Translations under genes and position numbers: made by a program
Source of the DNA: Mixophyes australis
Lineage: Eukaryota > Chordata > Amphibia > Anura > Limnodynastidae
Assembly: GCA_036250195.1 (NCBI GenBank)
Contig: JAVHZZ010000006.1
Coordinates: forward strand, 190,215,850-190,279,849
Reading direction: 5' to 3'
Length of the DNA stretch: 64,000 bases
Part shown: positions 1 through 29,639 of the stretch, in pieces
Layout: every line of letters begins with the position of its first letter
How positions within the stretch are numbered: position 1 is the stretch's first letter
The notes under the pieces: model-generated
Databases searched by the model: none
Told to the model about the DNA's origin: nothing
What the model saw: the letters and a program-made list of their open reading frames with translations, nothing else

Positions 1-169
1 CTTTGTATAAGTAAGAACTTAATGTACAATAATAACCAGTTACTGCTCATGTAAAGCTGTTTAAAACTTGGCTGCTTCTCTGCAGTAATGTGGACAAGGC
101 TGCCATCAGAAACTATGGAGCCCAGTACTAATTAATCTGGCAGGGAACCCCGGCCTCCCTCTTCGCCAT

Positions 170-690
170 ACATGCCACCTCCATCTTCACCGTACATGAC
201 CCCTTCCCTCTTCACCATACATGTACCCCTTACTCTTCACAGTATATGCCCCCCTCCCTCATCACAGTACATGCTCCGCTCCCCCTCCCACATCACAGTA
301 CATTGCCTGCCCCCTCCCTCATCACAGTACATGCTCTGCTCCCCCTCCCACATCACAGTACATTGCCTGCCCCCTCCCTCATCACAGTACATGCTCTGCT
401 CCCCCTCCCACATCACAGTACATGCTCTGCTCCCCCCACTCTCATGACAGTACAAGCTCCGCTCCCCCCTCCTACATCACAGTACATACCCCCCTCCCTC
501 ACCACAGTACACGCCACCCCCTCCTTCATCACAGTACATGCTCTGCTCCCCCCACCCTTATGACAGTACAAGCTCCGCTCCCCCCTCCTACATCACAGTA
601 CATGTCTCCTTTCATTCATCACAGTACTTGCCTCCCCCTTCATAACTGTAAATGCCCCCACACTCCATCATAGTACTTGTCCCTCCTACC
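170..690. repeat. Minisatellite, about 20-60 bp higher-order unit
   Basis: Repeated units built on 'catcacagtacatgc' and 'ctccccctccc' run through this stretch, with a roughly 60-bp higher-order period clearest from 245 to 430. All open frames here are by-products of the repeat and are not genes. It lies in what is probably an intron of the LRRC37-like gene. Confidence 0.85.
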
Positions 691-1409
691 TCTCTCATCA
701 AATTACATAAGGATAAAATAAGGTAAAATACTATGGATATTAACAGTCACAGGAGTTCCTTGATCTGAATATGTTACTGGGCACGGAACTGCTTAGTGGC
801 TGCTAACATCCTAATGATTTACTGTATGAAGTACATTAGCCAATATATGCCTGGTAGTATATAGAAGTAACATCTAGTGAAGCTTGTGATTATAAATTCA
901 TTAATAAAACTGTGGTTGAAATATACAGTATAACTGCCCTGAAACAGAAATGTATAATCATTATTGGCACACACATGTGTCATCTCTGGCCTGCACTGTG
1001 GGTCAATAAATAACATTGTTTTATTTATTATATTCTTACAAGAATATTGTCCTTTTCTATTCTTTTTTAGTAAATATTATTCTGTGGCACATCAGAATGA
1101 TTACTTACTGTTACCAATACCTCCCACACGAGAGGGCAGTTGTGCTTTCTGTACCTGAAGCTGTATGAAACATACACGTTTTTAAAATAAGTTATACTCT
1201 TGTCTGCTTATTGAGGCATTTTGCTATTATTGTATGTGGTAAATTGCAGTGCAGAACAATACATTTGACTAACCTCAAGTGTGTGCTATCTTTTTTATTT
1301 CATCACCTCATAAGTGTCGTCTCAGCCTCATGTTCCCCTCTCATCTATGTAACACAGAAATAATATGTTTATAAAATGTTCTGTATTTGACTTGTTTTTC
1401 ATTCTGCAG
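691..1409. other. Intron-like unique DNA
   Basis: AT-rich sequence with no recognised exon or repeat. It ends in a pyrimidine-rich tract and the acceptor AG at 1408-1409. Confidence 0.5.
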
Positions 1410-20160
<18,751 letters not shown>

Positions 20161-20181
20161 AGTGTGGAGATGGAGGCTGTA

Positions 20182-20187
20182 AATAAA
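20182..20187 (+). terminator. Poly(A) signal AATAAA of the LRRC37-like gene
   Basis: AATAAA just downstream of the TAA stop. It implies a very short 3' UTR, with cleavage expected around 20200-20220. Confidence 0.55.
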
Positions 20188-20743
20188 TGTACATAGTTTA
20201 TGCAAAGAAGTTGACCTAGTGTTCATTAGTTGTATATGTGCACCACTGCACCTACTACATCTACATTACATCTGTTCAAACCTGATGTGCAGGGAACTCT
20301 GTATACAAAAGCTTAAAATCAGAGAGACGGAGGTGATGCTCGACATAAGGGTAATACCTGGTAGGAGTCATGGAGAGCAACTGACACACTCATGCAAGCA
20401 GAGGTTACAACATATGGTCACTACATTTTGTGACAATGACCTGATTCATGTTCGGACATACATTCATTTGCATAGTGTATCTTGCGTGAAATAGCTATGG
20501 GCGTGCCCAGAAACAGACAAGCAATTCATGTCCGAACGAAAATGACACTTACACCTGCTCAAGAGAGGCGGAATGGGGGAGGGAAGGGGCATAGGCCCTG
20601 TACAGCAGGGGAGGGCTGGCAGACTTTAGCCCGGGGGGCAAGCATACAGCACTGGCCCATAAGTAGCGGCCCATCCTTAAAGGGTGGTTTTTGGCACAAT
20701 ATATATTTATCTATATTCAAAAAGGCTATTTGTGTTGCTTAAT

Positions 20744-20746
<3 letters not shown>

Positions 20747-20808
<62 letters not shown>
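20747..20808. repeat. (TA)n microsatellite
   Basis: About 60 bp of pure TA downstream of the LRRC37-like gene. Confidence 0.95.
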
Positions 20809-20811
<3 letters not shown>

Positions 20812-20957
20812 GCCCAGAGCTGGATTAAGGCTCTGGGGGGGCTGGGCACTTTAGACAGGGTAACCCCCTATGATGTAGCATGGTTATCATTTTAGAGAAA
20901 AAATACACAGGCAATACTGTGTGCACCACTGTTAGGTGCACACAGTTCTGCCTTCAC

Positions 20958-21080
20958 GAGCAGTACACGGTGAAGCGGGACATACCTCCCAACTGTCCTA
21001 AGCGAAACAGTCACCCAAATTCGGGACGGTCCCACCAGATTCAGGACAGTTGGCAGACTGTCCTGCTCTCTCCTACCTGT
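20958..21080. mobile_element. MITE-like fragment
   Basis: 'acatacctcccaactgtcc' and the inverted 'ggacagttggcagactgtcc' sit around a short spacer, an end style seen in other small repeats in this window (52143, 53926). Confidence 0.35.
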
Positions 21081-21242
21081 TCTTGTCACTGTCACCACTT
21101 GTGGCTGCTGGTTACTTTGGCTCTGGATCCTTGGAGGTCCTATTTGGTAAAAAAATAATAAAAAAAATGGGTACATGAAATTTAGAAAACTTCAACAATC
21201 CCTGGCATTAAATCAATATATCACCCAAGTTTTAGAATTAGG

Positions 21243-21582
21243 CCCCCCTCTGTCCCAGCACCTATAGTCACACATGTCCCCCTCTGTACAGCACCTTTAG
21301 TCACACATGTCCCCCTCTGTCCTAGCACCTTTAATCACACATGTCCCTTCTGTCCCAGCACCTATAGTCACACATGTCCCCCTCTGTCCCAGCACCTTTA
21401 GTCACACATGTCCCCTCTGTCCCAGCACCTATAGTCACACCTGTCCCCCTCTGTCCCAGCACCTTTAGTCACACATGCCCATCTCTGTCCCAGCACCTTT
21501 AGTCACACATGTCCCCTCTGTCCCAGCACCTATAGTCACACATGTCCCCCTCTGTCCCAGCACCTTTAGTCACACATGTATC
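21243..21582. repeat. Minisatellite, about 38-bp unit, roughly nine copies
   Basis: Tandem 'cccctctgtcccagcacc' plus 'tttagtcacacatgt' units with small variants. Confidence 0.9.
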
Positions 21583-22414
21583 CCTATACCCTGCAACTTC
21601 AATTCCCCAACCCCCTACACACACTAACTCCCCCTTCCTCTTACCTTTTTGTACACGAGTGGCTCCAGGGACATAGAGAACTGCTGCAGCTCTGCACAGA
21701 CCATAGAGTTCCAGCAGCCCCGCCTACACTTCCTACCATGTGACCACAGAGGTCACATGATCTGGTGATGTAGCTGTTACTGAGATGCGATGGAGACAGC
21801 CTTTGCGGTCTGTGCAGGGGCTGTCACATCGCAGAGTAATCACTGCAGCCGGATCATTCATTCACAGAATTCATGTTGTACAGTAAGGGAGCTCAGGCAC
21901 AGATGTGGCTGATTCAAGTCCTGCTTGTCACAACTACGCTTGTTTTCACCAATATTATTTGCATCCACTACAGGGCAGGGCAGGGTCGGATCTAGATTTG
22001 TCTTTTAAGGGGGGCAGTTTAGCGATTAATCCTGACTCCTCCCTATTTCTTGTCCTGATTTCACTTTTTATCTCCCTTCACTTTAGACATTTAGCCTTCT
22101 GGTTTGAAATATGCTAATGTCAGTCAGGTACTGTACAGCTCATGTCACTAATGCATCACATGTCACAGCCCGTCACCTGTCTCATCGCATCAGAGATCAA
22201 TTGTAATGAAATTAATAAATGTTTAATAAATATGTCACAAAATCAATGCACAATTAAATGGCCTTCAAAAGTAATAATACACCCTGTAGTTATGACTTGT
22301 CAAAGCCTCATACTGCCAAATTTTATCATTCAGTGGTAAATTATAAATGCATCACCACACAAGGAACTGACATAGTACACATGTCACAGGTGACAGTGTG
22401 AGGGTTGCTGGGCC

Positions 22415-22742
22415 ATGTCCCACTGTCCGTATGCATGAACATATCTATGATCATACCCCATTGTCCAGATGCATGCTCTCCTAGCCCCATACATACATAG
22501 TTCTGGGGTCATGTTCCACTGTCCGTATGCATGAACATATCTATGATCATGTCCCACTGTCCGTATGCATGACCAGATCTGGGGTCATGTCCCACTGTTC
22601 GTATGCATACTCTCCTAGCCCCAGACATGCACAGATCTGGGGTCATGTCCCACTGTCCGTATGCATGACCAGATCTGTGGTCATGTCCCACTGTCCGTAT
22701 GCATACTCTCCTAGCCCCATACATGCATAGATCTGGGGTCAT
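22415..22742. repeat. Minisatellite built on 'gtcccactgtccgtatgcat'
   Basis: Five to six imperfect units alternate 'atgaacatatctatgatc' and 'agatctggggtcatg' tails. The open frames on both strands here are artefacts of the repeat. Confidence 0.85.
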
Positions 22743-22750
22743 GTTACACT

Positions 22751-23034
22751 CAGGGCCGTCTCTTCTATTGGGCACGATGGGCAGGTGCCCGGGGGCCCTG
22801 CAGGCAAGGGGGGCCCGTCCGAATCCTAATTTTTTTTTTTAATACTTACCTTGCGGTCACATCAGCGGTGATCCGGCTACCTCCCTTGTCCCCTCTTCCG
22901 TGCTGTGCTCGCAGTGAATGCTGGGCGTGATGTCACGCCCAGTATTCACTGCAACCACAGCACGGAAGAGGGCAGAAGAGACTCAGCGGCGCGGAAACAA
23001 GAAGAGGATCGGACTTAAGGTAAGTTAAGGGGGC

Positions 23035-23071
<37 letters not shown>

Positions 23072-23147
23072 AAAAAAAAAGTGATTATATATATAATCAC
23101 GTTTTTTTTTACATACATATATATTTTTTTTACACACACACACACAC

Positions 23148-23178
<31 letters not shown>

Positions 23179-23254
23179 TTTTTTATTATTTTTTTTTTAG
23201 GGGCCCAGTACACTTCATTGCCCGGGGGCCCATAAAGTTGTTAAGGTGGCCCTG
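22751..23254. mobile_element. hAT-type MITE with exact 8-bp TSD
   Basis: Ends CAGGGCCGTCTC and AAGGTGGCCCTG; exact GTTACACT duplications at 22743-22750 and 23255-23262. The interior carries inverted copies around 'cacgcccagtattcactgc' and two TA/AT microsatellites near 23040 and 23145. Confidence 0.9.
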
Positions 23255-23262
23255 GTTACACT

Positions 23263-23629
23263 TCCCCTTTGCTGGACAGACAGTGACCACCCACATATAT
23301 GGGAGTTTGATCACTAATTTAGACTACATTTAGACGAATCTAAACTGTGAAAAAGGAGGAAGACCAGCATAGAAGAAGAAGAAGTAAATCCCTTTCTCCA
23401 GGGTAACATTGCTGACCCATATGAATCTGCACAGTGCAGTTCTGCACAGAAAGATAGCAAGCTTATCGTACATGCTCTGCTGATTTACAGAAATGTTTGC
23501 TATAGAAGTGTCTGTTAGCAATATTATGTGACTCCTTCTCAGTGGTAACTTTTAATGCTTTAACTTTACTATGTTTTAGGTTTTAGATGTATAGCACAAT
23601 AACAATAAAAATATACAGTTGGGAGTGTG
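23263..23629. other. Intergenic, nothing recognised
   Basis: No coding or repeat structure that can be supported. Confidence 0.4.
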
Positions 23630-24987
23630 GTTTGGAAACCATCTCAGCCAGACGCATCCAGCTCGAGCTCTGGGGATACCCTGTCCCAAAAAAGCTGATT
23701 GGGAGCTATTGCACTGTTAATTTGGACAGGAGTTGACAGCATCAGGTCCAAATATATTTAAGATTATTTCCACTTGGAGTTGCCCCGATGCTCTAGCTAC
23801 CATTACAATACCCCGGCCTGCCCTCCCGCCAAAAGTACCACGATAGGGACCCTGTCTCGGATCCTGGGCACATCAACCCAGAGTCTCCCTAACCCAATGA
23901 GACCCCTCCGTGCAGCTGCCTCCATTTCAGTGAGAATGGGCAGCGCGCGCATGCTGCCATCTGTCCTGGAGCTGACCGGGGTTTTAAACCAAGGAGATCC
24001 TGTAGTGATGTTCTGTCCTCAATCAGACGCCTGGAAAAGCGGAGGCTGACATTCATTGCCGCGGAGGTCACTGTAGTTAAATACGGACAGTGCTCTGAAT
24101 GTGTAGGTTCCCCCTCCCAGCCGCTATTATAGTCTCTCTCCCTGCTGAGAGAGGTCTGTACCAATACAATACATACTCAATACTTTGGCTTAACACACAC
24201 AGTCACCACTGCCCCTGCTACTTTAAAATCTCCTAGACTGCAGAAGTAACTTACTCAGCACCATCTTCCATAACCAGGCTCACTATTTAGTTGAAATTTG
24301 CCAAACATCTGCAGCATCATAGTCGCTCAGGCAGGAGAGTCAAGAGATCTAATATTACAACATATACCTCCTGCAATAAAGAAGACTTGTTGACCTGAAT
24401 AGTCCAAGCATTCTGCTAAATTTACAACAACCAATAATATCTACAAGTCCCTAAGGGGTTAACAAACAATTCTGCTCAACCTGTGAGCCGCTCTCTGCCC
24501 CAACTTAGTGGCAGTTTTTTATATTCATCAATATACTTCTGTCAGATTATACGCAGAAGAAAAAGAGATTTAAACATTCATTAATTCCATCCATTTACCT
24601 AGCTTTGCACAACTCGTGTGCTGCTACCTGCTCCCATTTAGTAGCAGTATTTCATATTGCAATCTTCATCAATATACTTCCATATCAAAGTCAGTACTTT
24701 GAAGAAAAGAGACTCGCATATTCATTAATTCCATCCAACCTTCTACCAAGTTGCTGAATCAGCTTATCTGTTTCTTTGCTATATCTGGACTGCCTCCATA
24801 AATATGTCTTATTAACACGCCCCCCCATGGGGGATGGGGTCTGGGGTCTGGGGTGCCTCATGGTCAGGTTTTCTATGTAAGGTAACTTCTGCAACTATTT
24901 AAAGAGTCTCTGACTACACAGTAATCTTAAATGGGGAAAGACAAGAGAACAACCTAAAAAAAAGGCCAGAAGAAATTGAAAGAACCC

Positions 24988-25367
24988 ATGACACAAGTTG
25001 CTTTTCACCATCTCTTTTCCAGCAAACCATCTCTCTCCACTCATCCAGATCCACCTGAACCAAACCATTCAAAGATGTCAGAGGCCTCTCAGAGGTCATC
25101 TCGCAGGCCTGACCCAAGCCCACAAGAAAGAGGTGATCTGGGCAATGTTTTGTCTTACCTGAAAACACTACTCACCAAGTCAGACTTTCAGGCATTTGAA
25201 GCTAAGATCCAAGAAACACTCCAGTCGCAGATTGCTTTGCTTCAATCTGATCTCACACAGATTTCGGATAGAGTGTTATCATTGGAATATAACAAAGAAG
25301 CTACTGATTCTCCTATCGATTAGTTCCAAGAGATTGTCTTGCAACAAGCAAAAGACCTCGTTGAGTC
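24988..25367 (+). pseudogene. L1/Tx1-type ORF1, N-terminal coiled coil
   Basis: The frame encodes a polar proline/serine start (SKPSLSTHPDPPEPNHSK) followed by a heptad region ALLQSDLTQISDRVLSLE, the coiled-coil style of L1 ORF1p. A TAG after SPID (25321) breaks it. The hAT element enters at 25368, and coding resumes at 33204. Confidence 0.7.
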
Positions 25368-25526
25368 TAGGGATGAGCGCACTCGGATTTATGAAATCCG
25401 AGCCCACCCGAACGTTGCCGATCCGAGTCGGATCCGAGACAGATCCGGGTATTGGCGCCAAATTCAAATCTGAAACTGAGGCTCTGACTCATAATCCCGT
25501 TGTCGGATCTCGCGATACTCGGATCC

Positions 25527-25532
25527 TATAAA
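25527..25532 (+). promoter_or_regulatory. TATA box of hAT element 1
   Basis: TATAAA about 160 bp inside the left end and just upstream of 'gccgccatcttcactcggg'. The same TIR-TATA-leader layout occurs at 61305 in the third hAT, and in reverse at 42491 in the second. Confidence 0.5.
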
Positions 25533-25659
25533 TTCCCCGCTAGTCGCCGCCATCTTCACTCGGGCATTGATCAGGGTAGAGGGAGGGTGTGTTAGGTGGT
25601 CCTCTGTCCTGGTAGATCTCGTGCTGTGCTGTTTAGTTCTGTGCTGTGCTGTGCTGTGC

Positions 25660-26610
25660 TGTGCTGTGTTCTGCAGTATCAGTCCAGTGGTGCTGTGTGC
25701 TGTGCTCTGTCCTTCTGAGGTCAGTGGTGCTGCTGGGTCCAGTGCTGTGTCCTGTTCAGTCCAGTGGTGCTGTGTCCTGTGCTCTGTGCTTCTAAGGGCA
25801 TAGTTATTTCCCCAATATTCCCCTGTGTTTAAAAAAATAAAAAAAAGTTATTTAAAAAAATACCAAAAACTAATTTAATTTTTTTTAATTACCACAAAAT
25901 TTGCACAACCAATCCTGCAGTATAAGCCCATTGGTACTGCAATATTACCAAGTTCACACATTCAGCAGTAAAAGTCCAGTGGTACTGCAATATTACAAAG
26001 TTTACACATTCTGCAGTATCAGTCCAGTGGTGCTGTGTCCTGTGCTCTGTCCTGCTGAGTTCCGTAGTGCTGCTGGGTCCTGTGCCGTGTCCTGTTCAGT
26101 CCAGTGGTGCTGTGTCCTGTGCTCTGTGCTTCTAAGGGCATAGTTATTTCCCCATTATTCCCAAGTTTTTAAAAAATAAAAAAAAAGTAAAAAAAAAATT
26201 ACAATTAAAAATTAAAAAAAATATATATATAATTATAACCAAATTTGCAAAACCAATCCAGCAGTATAAGTCCATTGGTACTGCAATATTACAAAGTTCA
26301 CACATTCTGCAGTATCAGTCTAGTGGTGCTGTGTCCTGTGCTCTGTCCTGCTGAGTTCCGTAGTGCTGCTGGGTCCTGTGCCGTGTCCTGTTCAGTCCAG
26401 TGGTGCTGTGTCCTGTGCTCTGTGCTTCTAAGGGCATAGTTATTTCCCCATTATTCCCAAGTTTTTAAAAAATAAAAAAAAAGTAAAAAAAAATAAAAAA
26501 TTTAAAAAAAAAAAAATATATAATAATTATAACCAAATTTGCAAAACCAATCCAGCAGTATAAGTCCATTGGTACTGCAATATTACCAAGTTCACACATT
26601 CTGCAGTATC
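25660..26610. repeat. 5' tandem repeats of hAT element 1 (about 295-340 bp, three copies)
   Basis: 'ctgcagtatcagtccagtgg' recurs at about 25670, 26009 and 26305, and 'ctgcagtatcttg' ends the run at 26600. Each unit includes 'gtgctctgtgcttctaaggg' and an A-rich tail. This forms the leader between promoter and transposase. Confidence 0.85.
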
Positions 26611-26624
26611 TTGTGCTACATATA

Positions 26625-27035
26625 ATGGAGACCAAAAATTTGGAGGATAAAGTAGGGAAAGATCAAGACCCACTTCCTCCTAATGCTGAAGCTGCTGCCA
26701 CTAGTCATGACATAGACGATGAAATGCCATCAACGTCGTCTTCCAAGCCCGATGCCCAATCTCGTAGTACCGGGCATGTAAAATCCAAAAAGCCCAAGTT
26801 AAGAAAAAGTAGCAAAAAGAGAAACTTAAAATCATCTGAGGAGAAACGTAAAGTTGCCAATATGCCATTTACGACACGGAGTGGCAAGGAACGGCTTAGG
26901 CCCTGGCCCGTGTTCATGACTAGTGGTTCAGCTTCACCCACGGATCTTAGCCCTCCTCCTCCTCCCCCCCCCCTACAAAAAATTGAAGAGAGTTATGCTG
27001 TCAGCAACAAAACAGCAAACAACTCTGCCTTCTAA
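26625..27035 (+). CDS. hAT transposase N-terminal segment (frame broken at C run)
   Basis: ATG at 26625 opens METKNLEDKVGKD and a lysine-rich stretch (KSKKPKLRKSSKKRNLK), possibly a nuclear localisation signal, then MPFTTRSGKERLRPWP and a proline run. The C run at 26964-26973 has ten Cs. With one base fewer, the frame would pass directly into the large downstream frame. The same N-terminal module occurs at 61766-62463. I infer a single transposase of about 995 residues in the parent element. Confidence 0.7.
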   Translation: METKNLEDKVGKDQDPLPPNAEAAATSHDIDDEMPSTSSSKPDAQSRSTGHVKSKKPKLRKSSKKRNLKSSEEKRKVANMPFTTRSGKERLRPWPVFMTSGSASPTDLSPPPPPPPLQKIEESYAVSNKTANNSAF

Positions 27036-29613
27036 AGAGAAATTATCACAAATCCACAAGGCGAGTCCAAGGATGTTGGTGGTTGTCAAGCCTGACCTTC
27101 CCATCACTGTACGGGAAGAGGTGGCTCGGGAGGAGGCTATTGATGATGTAGCTGGCGCTGTGGAGGAACTTGATGGTGATGTGGTTATTGTAAATGAGGC
27201 ACCAGGGGGGGAAACAGCTGATGTCCATGGGATGAAAAAGCCCATCGTCATGCCTGGTCAGAAGACCAAAAAATGCACCTCTTCGGTCTGGAGTTATTTT
27301 TATCCAAATCCAGACAACCAATGTATGGCCATATGTAGCTTATGTAAAGCTCAAATAAGCAGGGGTAAGGATCTTGCCCACCTAGGAACATCCTCCCTTA
27401 TACGTCACCTGAATAACCTTCATAGTTCAGTGGTTAGTTCAGGAACTGGGGCTAGGACCCTCATCGGTACAGGGACACCTAAATCCCGTGGTCCAGTTGG
27501 ATACACACCAGCAACACCCTCCTCGTCAACTTCCTCCACAATCTCCATCAGATTCAGTCCTGCAGCCCAAGTCAGCAGCCAGACTGAGTCCTCCTCAATA
27601 CGGGATTCATCCGAGGAATCCTGCAGCGGTACGCCTACTACTGCCACTGCTGCTGTTGCTGCTGTTAGTCGGTCATCTTCCCAGAGGGGAAGTCGTAAGA
27701 CCGCTAAGTCTTTCACAAAACAATTGACCGTCCAACAGTCGTTTGCCATGACCACAAAATACGATAGTAGTCACCCTATTGCAAAGCGTATAACTGCGGC
27801 TGTAACTGCAATGTTGGTGTTCGACATGCGCCCGGTGTCCGCCATCAGTGGAGTGGGATTTAGAGGGTTGATGGAGGTATTGTGTCCCCGGTACCAAATC
27901 CCGTCGAGATTCCACTTCACTAGGCAGGCGATACCAAAAATGTACAGAGAAGTACGATCAAGTGTCCTCAGTGCTCTAAAAAATGCGGTTGTACCCACTG
28001 TCCACTTAACCACGGACATGTGGACAAGTGGTTCTGGGCAAACGAAGGACTATATGACTGTAACAGCCCACTGGGTAGATGCATCCCCTTCCGCAGCAAC
28101 AGCAACAGCTGCATCAGTAGCAGCAACTACAAAATGGCGGCTCGTGCAAAGGCAGGCAACATTGTGTATTACAGGCTTTAATAAGAGGCACAACGCTGAC
28201 AACATATTAGAGAAAATGAGGGAAATTATCTCCCAGTGGCTTACCCCACTTAGACTCTCATGGGGATTTGTGGTGTCAGACAATGCCAGTAACATTGTGC
28301 GGGCATTAAATATGGGCAATTTCCAGCACGTCCCATGTTTTGCCCACACCATTAATTTGGTGGTGCAGCATTACCTCAAGAGTGACAGGGGTGTGCAGGA
28401 GATGCTTGCGGTGGCGCGCAAAATTGCTGGACACTTTCGGCATTCAGCCAGTGCCTACCGCAGACTAGAGGCACATCAAAAAAGCATGAACCTGCCCTGC
28501 CATCACCTCAAACAAGAGGTTGTGACGCGCTGGAACTCCACCCTCTATATGCTGCAGAGGATGGAGGAGCAGCAAAAGGCCATTCAGGCCTACACAGCCA
28601 CCTACGACATAGGCAAAGGAGTGGGGATGCGCCTCAGTCAAGCGCAGTGGAGACTGATTTCCGTGTTGTGCAAGGTTCTGCAGCCATTTGAACTTGCCAC
28701 ACGAGAAGTCAGTTCCGACACTGCCAGCTTGAGTCAGGTCATTCCCCTGATCAGGCTGTTGCAGAAGCAGCTGGAGAAAGTGAGGGAGGAGCTGGTAAGC
28801 CATTGCGATTACACCAAGCATGTAGCTCTTGTGGATGTAGCCCTTCGTACGCTTTGCCAGGATCCGAGGGTGGTCACTCTTTTAAAGTCAGAGGAATACA
28901 TTCTGGCCACCGTGCTCGATCCTCGGTTTAAAGCGTATGTTGTGTCTCTGTTTCCGGCGGACACAAGTCTACAGCGGTGCAAAGACCTGCTGGTCAGGAG
29001 ATTGTCCTCTGAAGAGGACCGTGACATGCCAACAGCTCCACCCTCATTTTCTTCCACATCTATGGCTGCGAGGAAAAAGCTCAGTTTTCCCAAAAGAGGC
29101 ACTGGCGGGGATGCTGATAACATCTGGTCCGGACTGAAGGACCTGCCAACCATTGCAGACATGTCTACTGTCACTGCATTGGATGCTGTCACAATAGAAA
29201 AAATTGTGGATGATTACTTTGCTGACACCATCCAAGTAGACATGTCAGACAGTCCATATTGTTACTGGCAGGAAAAAAAGGCAGTTTGGAAGCCCCTGTA
29301 CAAACTGGCTCTATTTTACCTGAGTTGTCCCCCCTCCAGTGTGTACTCGGAAAGAGTTTTTAGTGCAGCGGGGAACCTGGTCAGTGAGCGGCGAAGGAGG
29401 TTGCTTCCTCAGAACGTTGAAAAAATGATGTTTATAAAAATGAATAATCAATTCCTCAATGAAGTACAGCACTGCCCTCCAGACAGTACAGAGGGACCTG
29501 TGGTTGTGGAGTCCAGCGGGGACGAATTGATAATGTGTGATGAGGAGGAAGTACACACTGTAGGGGGAGAGGAATCAGAGGTTGAGGATGAGGACGACAT
29601 CTTGCCTCAGTAG
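26923..29613 (+). CDS. hAT-superfamily transposase (BED finger, RNase H-like core, dimerisation domain)
   Basis: An 896-residue open frame in which only residues after about 18 are likely native, because the true start is upstream across the C-run frameshift. The BED zinc finger is at residues 121-167: VWSYF aromatic signature, C138-x2-C141, H162 and H167. A low-complexity Ser/Thr/Ala linker spans 180-260. The RNase H-like catalytic core shows TTDMW (D365) and VSDNASN (D453), then FAHTINLVVQ and RWNSTLYML. The C-terminal hAT dimerisation region (about 800-845) contains SSVYSERVFSAAGNL and SERRRRLLP, whose glutamate is the probable third acidic residue. A tail of about 50 acidic residues follows. 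It would cut and paste hAT elements in the nucleus with 8-bp duplications, which matches the flanks. A domesticated ZBED gene is unlikely because it sits between intact element ends. Confidence 0.9.
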   Translation: MVQLHPRILALLLLPPPYKKLKRVMLSATKQQTTLPSKEKLSQIHKASPRMLVVVKPDLPITVREEVAREEAIDDVAGAVEELDGDVVIVNEAPGGETADVHGMKKPIVMPGQKTKKCTSSVWSYFYPNPDNQCMAICSLCKAQISRGKDLAHLGTSSLIRHLNNLHSSVVSSGTGARTLIGTGTPKSRGPVGYTPATPSSSTSSTISIRFSPAAQVSSQTESSSIRDSSEESCSGTPTTATAAVAAVSRSSSQRGSRKTAKSFTKQLTVQQSFAMTTKYDSSHPIAKRITAAVTAMLVFDMRPVSAISGVGFRGLMEVLCPRYQIPSRFHFTRQAIPKMYREVRSSVLSALKNAVVPTVHLTTDMWTSGSGQTKDYMTVTAHWVDASPSAATATAASVAATTKWRLVQRQATLCITGFNKRHNADNILEKMREIISQWLTPLRLSWGFVVSDNASNIVRALNMGNFQHVPCFAHTINLVVQHYLKSDRGVQEMLAVARKIAGHFRHSASAYRRLEAHQKSMNLPCHHLKQEVVTRWNSTLYMLQRMEEQQKAIQAYTATYDIGKGVGMRLSQAQWRLISVLCKVLQPFELATREVSSDTASLSQVIPLIRLLQKQLEKVREELVSHCDYTKHVALVDVALRTLCQDPRVVTLLKSEEYILATVLDPRFKAYVVSLFPADTSLQRCKDLLVRRLSSEEDRDMPTAPPSFSSTSMAARKKLSFPKRGTGGDADNIWSGLKDLPTIADMSTVTALDAVTIEKIVDDYFADTIQVDMSDSPYCYWQEKKAVWKPLYKLALFYLSCPPSSVYSERVFSAAGNLVSERRRRLLPQNVEKMMFIKMNNQFLNEVQHCPPDSTEGPVVVESSGDELIMCDEEEVHTVGGEESEVEDEDDILPQ

Positions 29614-29639
29614 AGCCTGTTTAGTCTGTACAGGGAGAG

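Noticed and set aside
172..673. Overlapping proline/serine/histidine-rich open frames
   Set aside because: Several frames on both strands are open because the underlying minisatellite has few stops.
27420..29556. Multiple - strand frames over the hAT transposase
   Set aside because: They are shadows of the 896-residue + strand frame, which contains all recognised motifs.
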